From Amborella trichopoda (lineage: Eukaryota > Streptophyta > Magnoliopsida > Amborellales > Amborellaceae): a stretch of DNA of 64,000 nucleotides. Below the pieces are notes generated by a model. It was not told the DNA's origin. It did no database searches and saw only the letters and a list, made by a program, of their open reading frames with translations. The translations under genes were made by a program, and so were the position numbers. This document shows positions 24,290 to 53,541 of this stretch, in pieces. Position 1 is the first letter of the stretch, and each line of letters opens with the position of its first letter. The stretch is from positions 1,988,175 to 2,052,174 of the forward strand of contig NW_006499617.1 of NCBI RefSeq assembly GCF_000471905.2, in the 5' to 3' direction.

Positions 24290-24640
24290 AACCTTTGCTA
24301 TTCTCTGATTTCACCTTTGAAACTAGAGCACTGCTGTGGATAGGTGATAGAGAGAGAAAGGGGGGTTGGGGAGAGAGACGCAAGAATGTGAGGGAGGGTT
24401 GGCGACAAAGAGAGAAAGAGACTATGAGGTAGAGGGATTGGGGGGGGGAGATGAGATTGTCGTGGGTTTGGGGGAGAGAGGCGAGAGAGTGAGAGGGAGA
24501 GGGTTGGGGCATTGAGGCAAGAGGAGAGAAAGCGATACGGAGAAGTTCAGGGGGAAGAATGAGAGATAGTGATCGAGATAGAGAGGTTTTGGAGAAAGAG
24601 AGAGGTTCAAGAGAGAGATTTAGATAGAAGCATGAGAAGT
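24290..24640. repeat. Purine-rich (GA/GGGA) tract
   Basis: About 350 bp with strong purine bias on the plus strand (GAGAGAGAAAGG, GGGGGGGGAG). Proline/serine-rich frames on the minus strand are products of composition. Such a mirror-rich tract could adopt triplex DNA. It lies about 370 bp upstream of the L40 start codon. Confidence 0.7.
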
Positions 24641-24779
24641 TTAAATAGGAGGGAAATATGTGTTTATTTTGTTTGGACTAAGAATGTATGAGTAAAAAGG
24701 TTTATTTGGGTTTAGGTGGTTAAAATATACAAACGTTTGAAACATTATAAGCGTAGAAAGTTTTTGAAACCTTTGGTTG

Positions 24780-25009
24780 TTGAGAAATAGTTTCCTCCAA
24801 TAGGGGGCAAGAAGAAATTTCCCCTTCTTTAAACTGCGTACGATATTACCGAACGAATTCCAAATGTTAGGGTGCCACAGGCATTTTTGTCAAACGAAAG
24901 GGCATTTAGTCATTTTCTCCATGGAGAAACCCTTTGTGAAGCGCGTTAGGGGTGAGAGACGAGTGCGAGAGTTCAACTTCAGCCCTTGGGAGCGGCTAAC
25001 AGAGGAGCG
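24780..25009 (+). promoter_or_regulatory. Likely L40 promoter and 5' UTR
   Basis: The 230 bp before the L40 start codon. No convincing TATA box is seen. Telomere-like words occur (GTTAGGGT near 24868, AAACCCTT near 24927, and GGGTTTAGG at 24708 just upstream), as is common in plant ribosomal-protein promoters. The transcription start is unknown. The extent is inferred from position only. Confidence 0.35.
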
Positions 25010-42476
<17,467 letters not shown>

Positions 42477-43076
42477 ATCCTGATGGTGATTTCTGGGGAA
42501 TTAGAAGTTTTTGTGGCCTCTTTCTAGCAAATCTACATTGATTTCTGGACATTGCGTTTGATATTCGATATCTTTAAAGCTTTTTGCAGTTTGGTTTTCC
42601 CCCTCTGGTTTCTATATGTTGGGAAAGGCATGGAGAGTTTGACATTGAAACTCCCGAGTTCAAACTAGATGCATCCATGGCCACATCCCCTCTATGTAAT
42701 CGGAATTGCTTATTGAAACGGGTATGGTTACTTTTACTGAGCTAGTATGCTATTTGCTCAGTGCGAAGAGGTGAGAGAAATATAATTTGTGAACCGACTG
42801 ATCTTATGGAACTGGAACATTAGATCGGTTTGGTTTGAAAATTTGAGAGCATCTGATATCAAGAGGACAGTTGCATGTTGACTGAAATAATTTTAAAAAC
42901 AAGTTGAACTATCGGGATAATTGTGTGAAGAAATAAGATGCACTTCAAAAATCCATTGTTCTGGTGTTGAAAAAGCTTTTAATTAGTCGTCTTGACTTCG
43001 AGATGTATGGATATGAGAAAAAAAAAATTGTGGGTTATAAACAAAAAATATATTGTGAAGCATTATTTAGAGGAAA
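42477..43076. other. L40 3' flank
   Basis: The 3' UTR of L40 should begin here. No canonical AATAAA signal stands out in the first 250 bp. No gene or repeat is recognised. Confidence 0.4.
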
Positions 43077-43605
43077 AAGTTTATATAAGGTTGACACTAA
43101 AATTTAGAATTAAGGTGTGCCTCTAAAACCATTCGGAAAAAAAAGTTGTTTTGATGAAAGAAAAGTATCTAATTGATTATCACGGTATCAAGATGTATAA
43201 ATAGGGAGAAAACAGGAGATTTAAAGTCATAAAAATAATAAATTTTGTAACACATTATTTTGACGGTGCATTTTCAAGATTTTTATTTGTTGTTAGATTT
43301 GCTTGATGTGAACCATTTTTTGTAGTCTAAATTGTATAATCAGAGATATAAATATAAATAGGTTCTCACACTATTTGATACCAAAATTGCATCTCATGAT
43401 AAAATTTGAAGCCTTATTTGATTGTTTAACTTCATGCAAACTTCACCCTTATTTAGATTCTTTATTTACAAGATTTTCAAGTGTAAGTTTATTTGACTTG
43501 CATCAATTTTTAAACTTCTAATATAATTAGGGGTAAATCTTGTGGCATGATTTGGAGGTATGCCTTTGTTTAAGTTTGCCGCCTTATACAAACCGCATGT
43601 GTAAA
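43077..43605. mobile_element. MITE (ATAAGGTTG... family), copy 2
   Basis: Left end TTTATATAAGGTTGACACT, right end reversed GGTTTGTATAAGGCGGCAAA. The interior (TTTTGTAACACATTATTTTGACGG, GATTTGCTTGATGTGAACC) matches copies 1 and 3. It is longer than copy 1 because of extra AT-rich sequence. Non-coding. Confidence 0.65.
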
Positions 43606-43879
43606 TGCGTTTTATTAAGACATATATTTTATGAACTGACTCGTGTTTTTTGACAGTTGATTTATCTACCTCGCAATGTAGATTAGTGGATTTGATGTGA
43701 TGTGAAATAACTAAAACAAGGCATCAGATAAAAATAAGTTAATAAATTGGAAATATTATACAATTAGAATGTATAGTAAATGGTGTATAAAAAAATTGTA
43801 AGTCTAAAATCCTTGCTGACTCAACCTTAAAACTTATTTAGAATAAATTATGAAAATCTTTACTGTGGCTAAGTGGGGC

Positions 43880-44185
43880 TATAACCAGGCAATGCCCAAA
43901 GCCGACGCAGAGCTGGACCCAACCCATTAAGTTAAACTCGGGCCTGGCTTAGCTTGATGGATTCCATCAAGGGCCCAGAACTGCTCATGTCTAAGCCGGC
44001 CCAGTCCATTTGCACCTTATGAAATCATAAGGGCCTGTTGAGTCTTAGAACTATGGTCTAGGCTTGGCTCCTTAGTAATGAGCCTTAATTCAGGCTTGGC
44101 CTAGCCTGACGGGTCCTACTATGGGGCATGGTTCTTGCCCATGTTCAGGTTGGGCCTTTGAGGCTTGCCAAGCCTGCCTGGCATA
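43880..44185. repeat. GGCCTGGC-rich MITE-like segment
   Basis: About 300 bp rich in GGGCCTGGCTTAGC, GGCTTGGCCTAGCC and similar words that pair with each other, in AT-rich surroundings. Possible ends GGGGCTATAACCAGGCA and, reversed, GGGTGAAATATGCCAGGCA. No target duplication is visible, so this is tentative. Confidence 0.4.
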
Positions 44186-44733
44186 TTTCACCCATTATCG
44201 TTATGTAGTACATATACATGAGCCAAACATAAGAGGCTTACTGATGACTAAGAATCCTATTATCAAAATAAATATTAAAAAAGAGTGAATGATGAATCAT
44301 TTTTAGTCTTGTTAAAGCACTAATATGGGTATTCTCATTAACGACGCATGCCTTTTATTTTCAAAATAAGCCTTGGGAAGTAATTTATGGAAACACCTCC
44401 ATATTATAGCTACATAAGTAGCATTTCAAATCTGTTTGGTAAAAAGAAAAATTTGTTTATTTCAAATTTGTTTGGTAAAAAAAGAATAATCTTCTCCTTT
44501 GATCATAATCCATTTCCTGTTACGGAACCAGCAAAGGAGTTGCGGATACTGTTGTACAAGCATAAGCTGTTGGATACCTCATGCGTAGACTTGTTGAAGT
44601 AGTTCAACATTGTTGTACGAAGAATTGTGGTCCTATTCGAGGTATTTCTATGAGTCCTCAAAAATGGGGTGACGGGTGCTAGTAAGAAATGTAAGAAAGT
44701 CTCAACAATAATAGTTCTTAACTCTTGAATAAC

Positions 44734-47550
44734 TTCTTGAAGTTGTCCTCTTGAATGCACTCAAGGATTTCCGGGATAGGCAAGTTCTTAAAAGAGTTAA
44801 ATTCAAGTTTTGTATGCTTGATTCCTAAGTGACATGCCCTATTGTTATGAAGGATTTCCGACCCATCGGCCTATACAATGTTTTTTACCAAATCATCTGC
44901 AAGATAATTGCAAACATGTATAGGATGGTTCTTGATGCGCTTATCCACCCCTGCTAATCGGTTTTCTTGAGAGGTAGGCTGATTACTGATAATGTACTTA
45001 TAGTTAATGAGCTCATCCCCTTGTGCTACAAAGCTTCAGCCAAACCCAAAACGTACCTTCAACTGGATCATATGATAGGGTCTCTTGGAAATTCATTTTA
45101 AATAAACTCCATACCATGGGATTCCCAGATATTTTTATATTATGGATTCAACACTGCATTACTATCCCATCATTCTCTATACTGCACAATAGATCTCTTG
45201 TGGGCTATTGTAAGGGGAAAAGGGGTGAGACAAGGTGACCCTCTCTCCCCCTACCTATTCCTCCTTGTCATGGACTACCTTAGTACAATGCTTGATGTGG
45301 CTATTGCAACCAAATATACCTCCCTCCCGTCTTCCCATCAGGGTGTAACTATAGGATCAATCATTTGCTCTATATGGATGACGCACTTAATTTTGTAAGG
45401 GCTCCGCACAAGCAGCGTGGACCGTCAGACATATTGTTGACGTTTTTTGCAGGGGCATGGGTCAACAGCTTAATCAAAGTAAGAGTAAAGCTATGTTTTT
45501 TGGAGCCGGTGCAAGCTTGAGAGCTCAAGTCCTCGATACCCTCCAATTTGGGACAGGTGAACTTCCTGCAAAATATCTTGGTCTCCCTCTCCTTTATGGT
45601 CCTTTAAGGCACTCCCACTGTCACATCTTACTTGGAAAGACTATATCTCGGATCGGGTACTGGCAAGCTTTGTCTTTATCCTTTGCAGAGCGCCTACAAC
45701 TCTTAAAATCGGTCCTAAATGCTTCTTCTATCTATTGGCTACTCTCATTCTATCTTTCGAACCGCACCTGCAATGCTATCGAAAGACTCCAATGCAACTT
45801 GTTTTGGGCAAGGGCACTTGAGACCATGGGACTTCATCTTGTTAAGTGGAACATTGTATGCCAGAAAAGTGAAGAAGGAGGTCTTGGGATTTGTCATATT
45901 CACGATTTCAGCATGGTGAAGTTGGCTTGGAGAGCTATCTCAAAACCTTCCTCTCTATTGTCTCTTTTTTTAAGCATAGATACTTTCACCACTCATTGGT
46001 TTGGTTAGCCCAGCCTAGATGTTGCTCACATGCATGGAGGGGGGTCACCTTGGGGTTAAACAGATTGCAAAATAATGTTATATGGATAATCGGCAATGGA
46101 AGCCTAATTGACTTTTGAATAGTTCCATGGTTTTCAGAGTACTCCTTATGGGAGAAATATGGCGGAGATGCACACAATGCCCTAGGAAATTTGGCAAACT
46201 TCAAGGTGTTAGACCATATCAAACGTTCACTGCATAGACGGGATCTTCCACCCCTTACTTCCAGCTAACTCATCCAAGCCTGGGCAGAAGTGTGGTCACA
46301 TGTGCTACCTCTACACCCCTCACAGGACCAGCTGATTTGGATCGACTCTGCTAATGGTGATTTCTCAGTAGGCAGTGCTTGGGATTACATGAGACTTAAT
46401 GCCTTTGTCCAGCCATCTTTTAAGCCCTTGTGAAAAACCCCATCCCACCCAAGAGGAAAATGGTTCACATGGCTCTCCCTGCATTCCCGTTTGTCCACCA
46501 TGGGTTTGCTCCAATCTAGGGGCCTACCTCTAGTGTCTAGATGCCCTTTTTGCCTCTAGGAGGAGGAGACCACTAACCATATTATTCTGCAGTGCGTTTT
46601 CTTACAGGTTCTTTGGAGATCCTTATTTTGGAGATTTGGCAAACTTAGCCGCTTTAGTAATCAACTATTATGATGATGGCAAAGTGGAACAAATTTCGTT
46701 TTAAATCTAATGGCAAGAAAAATGTCTAGCTCTCCATCTTCTCCTCTACCATCTAGTGCATGTGGGCTGAGAGCAATGCACGCATCCATGAAGGGAGGAG
46801 GACTTCCCGAAAATACCTTCCACAAAGGATTACCCACCTCGATAGCAAGCTTGCAGAAGGGAAGGGTTGGGCTTTCTATCCTTCAGAGAATAACGTCTCC
46901 AAAAATCTCAAGCTAAAGTGGTGTATGGAGACCCCTCTCATCCCTACCCATGTTGCATGGTCCTTCCCCCCCACGGGCCACTACAAACTCAACATTGATG
47001 GTTCTTCCCTTCGGAATCCTGGCGCAACTAGCTGTGGGGGAATCATCAGAAACAATATAGGGGGTTTTGTGGCAAGCTTTGCAGCCTCCCTCGGTTTTAC
47101 CTCCAACAATACTGTTGAGTTTTATGATCTAGACCGAGGCATCTCTCTAGCAAAGGAGCTAGACTGCAAACCCCTAATAATTGAGAGTGACTCTAAAATA
47201 CTCGTTGAATCTATGACCTAGGATAGTAGACCCCTATAGAAGCTACACACTCTTTTGTCCAATTGAAGGGCCCGACTCTCCTCCTTTGCATACCATCAAT
47301 GGCAGATCTCTCATGTTTTTAGGGAGGCGAACATAGTTGCTGATTGCTTGGAAAAAAGGGCAGTGTCATTGGCAAAAGCAACCGTATGGCAGGCTCGACC
47401 CCCAGACATTATGCCCCTTTATCCTGCATGATATTTCTAATGTTCCATTACAAAAGGATGTTTGATGGTTGTATTTGTAATATTTCTTTGTTTAGCAATA
47501 AAACGGGTAAAGGCTCGTCATCCCCACTGATTTACCTAAGAAAAAAAAAG
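44734..47550 (+). mobile_element. L1-type LINE with plant RNase H domain, 5'-truncated
   Basis: Reverse transcriptase begins near 44848 (MKDFRPIGLYNVFYQIICKI), continues with YDRVSWKFILNKLHTMGFP (45064), a GDPLSPYLFLLVMD motif (45237) and the catalytic LYMDD near 45370. 45457-46008 is the RT C-terminal part (NQSKSKAMFFG, LPAKYLGLPL). A zinc-binding segment near 46440-46640 and an RNase H domain in 46760-47221 (YKLNIDGSSLRNPG, IESDSKILVESM) follow. The N-terminal endonuclease is absent. A short A-rich tail is followed by AACTCTTAAATAAC (47551-47564), which repeats AACTCTTGAATAAC (44720-44733) as a 14-bp target duplication. Several frameshifts and stops make it inactive. Confidence 0.9.
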
Positions 47551-47564
47551 AACTCTTAAATAAC

Positions 47565-48226
47565 CTAAATTGTGCATTATCATACTTTCATTCATTTTTA
47601 ACACGTAATAAAGGAAATCCAATTAGGATTTTAAAATAAATAAAATCATTACTACAAAAATAAAGGGTGTGGTTTGCACAAGATGTTAATCTTAAAGGAA
47701 TGAAATAGAACATAAATGTTTTCTTGCTTTGATTCATTCTCCTTACGAGAACCTTAGAAAATATCAGCAACTAACTCTTGATAAAGAGATTAGAACATGA
47801 GCTCTAATGGACAAAGTATTTACATGTAACTTTTGCAAAGGCGACAAAGATGATACTTCCTCCACCCCTATTTTGCTTCTAGACTAAGTCAAATAAAAAA
47901 ATTAGGAGAAGGGTTCTGTTAAATTATAACTTAAAAAAAATTGGCCTATAAGACCTTTTTCCTATTGGAGTATGGCCACAAAGTCCTCATTACTACTATT
48001 TACTTGTAGTCCCTCTCTTTCATGCTATTTTAAAATACATTTAATAATATTATTTGTTTTATATAATGGTCGTATTTCCTTTAAATTTTTTACTACTTGT
48101 TTTGGTAAATGTCATTTTTTTTCTTTTTTAAAAGTCACACATCAATAATACACTAATGGTCATTTTTAAATCAAAACATTTTCTTTCAAGAGAGAGAGAG
48201 AGGGGTAATGGAGAAGGAAGGCTTAG
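47565..48226. other. AT-rich intergenic stretch
   Basis: No gene or repeat recognised. A short GAGAGAGAGAGAG run at about 48191-48203 precedes the duplicated segment. Confidence 0.5.
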
Positions 48227-48895
48227 CTGTTGATATGTACAGAGAGATATCTAGACCATTGGATGCAAAGCTTGTCATATGTAGCACGGAGATAAGCTCC
48301 AATGCTTATAAAAATGGCTCACTAACCAATAATAATATACAAAAAAATCTCAGAGCCATTTGCCCATCTCTACAGTTATCCATATGCTTCACAACAACAT
48401 TCATCTCTCCAAATTTATTTTTCTCTCTTCCAAATTGTAATTTTTCCTTATTTTTCTTCATTGGTATCAAAATCACGGTTGGTCTCTTTTTTTCTTTATT
48501 TTCCATGTAGGAGCATTATCTAACTGTGGTGGTGTAATCAACTTGTTTCTCTATCTTAACCGTTGATATGGGTAGAGAGAGATCTAGACCATTGGATGTA
48601 AAAATTGTCATATGCGACAATAAAATAAGCTCCAATGCTTATAAAAGGGGGCTCACTAACCCATAATAATCAATAGAAAAATCTCAAAGCCATCTGCCCG
48701 TCTCTCCAATTATCCATACGCTTCACAACAACATTCATCTCTCCAAATCTATTTTTCTCTCTTCCAAATTGTAATTTTTCCTTATTTTTCTTCATTAGTA
48801 TCAGTACTCACCGTTGGTCTCTTTTTTTTTGTTTATTTTCCCTGTAGGAGCATTATCTAACTGTGGTGGTGCAATCAATTTGTTTCTCTATCTTT
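48227..48895 (+). repeat. Tandem duplication of 333 bp, LTR/promoter-like
   Basis: Two copies (48227-48559, 48560-48895) about 90% alike by eye. Each runs from GTTGATATG through CTAGACCATTGGATG, a TATA-like GCTTATAAAA, CAACAACATTCATCTCTCC, a pyrimidine-rich stretch, and TGTAGGAGCATTATCTAACTG. This reads like the promoter and transcribed part of a Ty1/copia LTR duplicated in place, just upstream of a copia gag. Confidence 0.75.
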
Positions 48896-49599
48896 GTTGG
48901 GTCCACCAAGGGATCACCATTGATATTTCAACGTCTTTTTGCTTTCACAAAAGGGTTGACGCCATTGACATCAATAGCAGGTACATGCAAGGTAAATATT
49001 TTTGGGGTTTGTAGAGATTTTTTTTTCTCTCATTTATTTTAAAGTTTGTAGAGATTTATTCACTTTATAGAGATCTATTCTTTCACATCTATTTTTGGGT
49101 TTTTAAAGGCTTATTCTCTCTCTATCTTTAAAGCATGTGTCCTTTACTTCAAAACTTGTCCTTGTAGGACGTTATTTTGATACCTCGTTCTAAGTCCTAT
49201 TGGATTATGTTTTGTGCATTCTCTCTCTTCTTCACAACCTTTTTTTGGGTCATGTATTGCCTCGCTCTCTTGAAATCTCTTTCGATAGGATATACCTCAT
49301 TGAGATGTATTTCCAATTGGGTCACGTATTGCCTCCTCTTTCTAGATGGTGAAAGCCTTCCCTGAGATCAATTTTTTTTCCTGTTTTCCATGCATATTTT
49401 TTTTATCCCTAATAAAACAACAATCTTATTACTCCACGTGGCCAAGCACAAGCTATTGTGCTTTGATTACTTTTGTAGCAAAAAGACTTGAACTTGTTGC
49501 CATCTTCATTCGAAAAGTTAGTAAATCATTCATCGAGAAAGTGGTCAATTGATCTAAACCTTAAATTTTATTGAAATTTCTATACTTGTTTTGTAACAT

Positions 49600-50880
49600 G
49601 GCTGTTAGATTGGTAATAAGTAAATTATCTAAAACCGAAAAACTTAATGGGACAAACTTCAATATGTAGAAAAGAAAAATGAACTATATCTTGATTAGAG
49701 ATAAGATCGATTATGTTTTAATTTCTACTAAAGGTGAATTGGGTTTGAACCCCTGCGCCCAAAATAGAAGAAAACTTGCGAAATGAAAAGGGGATGACAA
49801 ATTAGCAAAAACCGCAGTACTTACTTTTATGGAAGATGATTTGATAAGAGTTTGTGAAGTTTATAAAACATCTAAATTAATGATGGAAGCTTTGATGAAA
49901 AAACATGGATTTACATCTGAAACCCATATTCAACTTTTGTTATAAAAATACAATTTATGTAAGATGAGGGAAAATGAATCTGTGGTAGAGCATATTAACA
50001 AAATGATTGTTCTTGCTAAAGACCTTGCTGCAACAGGAAACCTCATTCCTAATCGTATACAAGTGTCAACTGTATTGAGCAGTCTCCCACATTCATAGGA
50101 ACCTGTAATCATTGCTCTTAATTATTCAACCCAAAGAATTACCATGTTGAACTTACCCCTACACCTAAGTACAAAGGAAGAAAGGAGAAATAAAAATGAA
50201 AAGGCAGAATTGCACTTTGCTCAAACTTCCTTTAAAAATAACCACCCTGGACCTTATTACAATAATTGAAATAACAATAATAAATTTAAAGAAAAGGGTA
50301 AAGTTTTCAAACCGCAAGGAGGAAGGTCTTGCAACAACCCTCCAAAATGTTTCAATTGTGGAGAGAGAGGACATATTAAACCTAAATGTCCTAATAAAAA
50401 TATTTTCAATAATGACTACAACAAGAACAATGAACAAAGGAGCAACTACAAGAATAATAAGAATCTCAACCTAGTTTGTGTGGTTTCTGAATCAATGGTG
50501 GTCGATCATGATTTGAGAGGATGGTGGGTGGACTCTGCATCAACTAGGCATGTTTCAAAGAAACTAAGTATTGTTGATATGAAAGAAGTCAAAACCGATG
50601 ACCAACAGATATACATGGGAATGACACCTTCTGTGATGTGCTAGGTGTTGGCACATATAAGCTGGAGTTACCTGAGAATGCAAATTTCTTTTCACTAATA
50701 CTTTGTATGTGCTTGTGCAACTTTATTTTTGTACCTAGATTAGATGAAAAGGGCTATGAGGTCCGTTTCAGGCTTGGAAAGATGTCTATTGGGAAACATG
50801 GTCGAACTTATATTTGGGGGGAGAAAGTTTAAAATTTCTATCGTCTAAATGTTGTTAATGGAATGAGTGATATTACTTCT
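49600..50880 (+). mobile_element. Ty1/copia gag-protease fossil, truncated
   Basis: Plus-strand pieces in order: a gag N-terminal region (SKTEKLNGTNF near 49630), the gag middle (ENESVVEHINKMIVLAKDL near 49975), a CCHC zinc knuckle CFNCGERGHIKPKC near 50345, and a protease start GWWVDSASTRHV near 50523. Integrase and reverse transcriptase are missing; similarity fades before 50900. Several breaks. Upstream, 48900-49600 is probably its leader. An old, dead and incomplete copy. Confidence 0.85.
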
Positions 50881-50939
50881 TCTTATATCGATATGGCAAT
50901 GAATGTCGCTGAAAGGTGAGGCGACACTGGAAGGTTGAG

Positions 50940-51285
50940 GGATCATCGGGTAGTTCCCCCTCTCTTCTTTCTATTGTTGATCTCTTCTATCTCTTCCTCT
51001 CATCTATCTCTCTAACCTCTATTTTTCCCATCCAAACTTGAGCTTAGTCCTCCTAAACCTCTCAGCTGAAACCAACCAAGGGCTCTCAACCCCAGGTACA
51101 CATACGAACGGCGCATGAAACCATGGCAATACATGAAGCGGCAAGGGAGAAGGGTCCAAACCGTACAAAGAGGTCGGGGGGCTTTCTATAGTGATTTAAG
51201 AGGGCTTGCAGAGCCCGGGCATGTCCATGACCCCAACCGCGCGAGGTAGGTTCCTAACTCCTCGATGGGATCCAAGGCCCACCAC
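50940..51285 (+). mobile_element. Fragment of the module A/B element (LTR end and leader)
   Basis: A pyrimidine-rich start (CTCTTCCTCTCATCTATCTC) then CTCAACCCCAGGTACACAT, and a leader with GGGGGGCTTTCTATAGTGATT...GAGGTAGGTTCCTAACTCC that resembles 5515-5600. It appears to be an isolated remnant of the Ty3-type family of the first 18 kb. Confidence 0.4.
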
Positions 51286-51423
51286 TAGTGTTTTAAAACC
51301 CGGCGATTTTCGATCCGAGTCGCCAATTCGAATGAGGGACTAGTCAGGATCGAACCAGTTATGAAATTATATGGATTCGGTCTGAATCCCCCATAAAGCA
51401 CCTCTTTTCATTGTTGTTTCTTT

Positions 51424-51672
51424 GGGAAATTATAAAAAATATGCCTTAACTTTTGGCTTATAAGAAATAAACTATATACTTCCCTAAACCTCATCTATAC
51501 CCTTTTTTTCCACTTTTTGTGTTATTTTGAACAAAATAGCCTTCAGGGTAGTAATATGACCGTGGAGACATCACGGTAAACTCGATGTCATGATTGTTTT
51601 AATATTTTGAGGCATCACGATACTTAAAATTCCGTGACGAGTATGAGAAGTATCATGACTCTTAAAATGCAG
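51424..51672 (+). repeat. Left terminal inverted repeat of the MULE
   Basis: Pairs with 61725-61969. It contains repeated ATCACGGTA / CCGTGATG words and TTTTGAGGCATCACGATACTT, which give it internal hairpin potential in addition to the pairing between the two ends. Confidence 0.7.
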
Positions 51673-51784
51673 TGATAGCCTTCAAAGCATCTTAGAATCA
51701 AACATATCGTGATGCTTTCACGGGAATTTGTCAACCGCAATAAAACTCTTCTTCCATTCTTCCTAGTCGTTCTCTCTCTCTCTC

Positions 51785-52407
51785 NNNNNNNNNNNNNNNN
51801 NNNNNNNNNNNNNNNNNNNNNNNNNNNNNNNNNNNNNNNNNNNNNNNNNNNNNNNNNNNNNNNNNNNNNNNNNNNNNNNNNNNNNNNNNNNNNNNNNNNN
51901 NNNNNNNNNNNNNNNNNNNNNNNNNNNNNNNNNNNNNNNNNNNNNNNNNNNNNNNNNNNNNNNNNNNNNNNNNNNNNNNNNNNNNNNNNNNNNNNNNNNN
52001 NNNNNNNNNNNNNNNNNNNNNNNNNNNNNNNNNNNNNNNNNNNNNNNNNNNNNNNNNNNNNNNNNNNNNNNNNNNNNNNNNNNNNNNNNNNNNNNNNNNN
52101 NNNNNNNNNNNNNNNNNNNNNNNNNNNNNNNNNNNNNNNNNNNNNNNNNNNNNNNNNNNNNNNNNNNNNNNNNNNNNNNNNNNNNNNNNNNNNNNNNNNN
52201 NNNNNNNNNNNNNNNNNNNNNNNNNNNNNNNNNNNNNNNNNNNNNNNNNNNNNNNNNNNNNNNNNNNNNNNNNNNNNNNNNNNNNNNNNNNNNNNNNNNN
52301 NNNNNNNNNNNNNNNNNNNNNNNNNNNNNNNNNNNNNNNNNNNNNNNNNNNNNNNNNNNNNNNNNNNNNNNNNNNNNNNNNNNNNNNNNNNNNNNNNNNN
52401 NNNNNNN
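51785..52407. other. Assembly gap (623 N)
   Basis: N run flanked on both sides by CT microsatellite sequence, which probably caused the gap. Frames crossing it are meaningless. Confidence 0.99.
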
Positions 52408-52425
52408 TTCCTACTTCTTCCTTAC

Positions 52426-52430
<5 letters not shown>

Positions 52431-52471
<41 letters not shown>
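52431..52471. repeat. (CT)n microsatellite
   Basis: Perfect CT run of about 41 bp immediately right of the gap. A matching (GA)n run at 61447-61478 lies near the other inverted end of the MULE. Confidence 0.95.
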
Positions 52472-52473
<2 letters not shown>

Positions 52474-53105
52474 GGGATCCCTCTACCCTAACGGTTCTTA
52501 CTCTTTGGTGATCTCTTTCACTATTGCTCACATCCCTCATCTGCCTCATTGGACATTGTCATCAAATGTTTTTATTAAAGGTAAGAATTCATTGTCCAAT
52601 TTTCTTTTAGCATCAGTTGAGCATGATCGTTGATATATGTCTCCAATTCTTTTTTTTTATTATTAACACCAATACCAAATCGATTATATATTGCCTGATA
52701 ATTATTGGTAGGATTGTGATATGCAATGTTGGGTTACGGGTTTCATCTTATTTCAGGATTTTTTACTTAGGTCCAATAATTTAAGGCATCTTGAATGTAT
52801 GCCCTATGCACTATTTTCTATTTTTTTGTATAGTTGTTGTTGAAAAAAATATCCATGAGGCATGATTTGCTAGCAGTGATATGAGAATTGTGAAACTTAT
52901 TATAATCCATTGGTAATTATTTGTTATAATGTAAGTAGCTCTGTAACTTTTTTTTCTAATTATTGCCAATTTGATTTTCATTCTTTCTCGGATTGTGTAG
53001 ATGAAAGTCTGAGAGAAATCTTTGTAGCATCATTTCTTTTTCTTATTGAAACATTTAATCCCAAATTATTGGGTCTACAAATTTTATTTTGAAGACTTTT
53101 TATTT
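52472..53105. other. AT-rich stretch within the MULE, upstream of the PMD gene
   Basis: No domain or repeat recognised. CTCAGGGG followed by GTAAGAATTC near 52580 could be 5' exon/intron sequence of the PMD gene, but this is a guess. Confidence 0.3.
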
Positions 53106-53370
53106 GGTTCCTTCTCAGAGAATTTTCATACCCTAAATTATTATTATTGATTGGTTCCTTCTAAGATTGTTATTTGCTAATATTTGATGTGTCATTTAAG
53201 AAGTACTATTTTGAAATGGATTATGAGATTTTCTTAGTCAAAGATAAGAAGAGTTGTTTTGGTTCCTTCTCAGAGAATTTTCATACCCTAAATTATTATT
53301 ATTGATTGGTTCCTTCTGAGATTGTTATTTGCTAATGTTTGATGTTTCATTTAAGAAGTACTATTTTGAA
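53106..53370. repeat. Direct duplication, period 155 bp
   Basis: 53106-53215 and 53261-53370 are nearly identical over 110 bp (GGTTCCTTCTCAGAGAATTT ... TTTAAGAAGTACTATTTTGAA), separated by 45 bp of other sequence. Only a few differences, so the duplication is fairly recent. It lies in a probable intron of the PMD gene. Confidence 0.9.
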
Positions 53371-53400
53371 TGTTGTTGTTGTTGTTGTTGTTGTTGTTGT
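53371..53400. repeat. (TTG)n microsatellite
   Basis: About ten perfect TTG/TGT units directly after the second copy of the 155-bp duplication. Confidence 0.95.
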
Positions 53401-53541
53401 ATCATGAAAGCATGAGGTTCTCACATTTTCAGTGATTTGTTACATAGAAAATTGATGATTGCTTTTTTAGGGCATGTTTTTTTGTCATTAATTGTAATAG
53501 TGCTCAATTGCATGCTCTTTAAATGATTTTTCACAGGGACC

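Noticed and set aside
24288-24610. Proline/serine-rich minus-strand frames
   Set aside because: Produced by the purine-rich tract on the plus strand; no conserved feature.
51709-52549. Open frames of 260-272 residues
   Set aside because: They consist of N plus CT/GA microsatellite.
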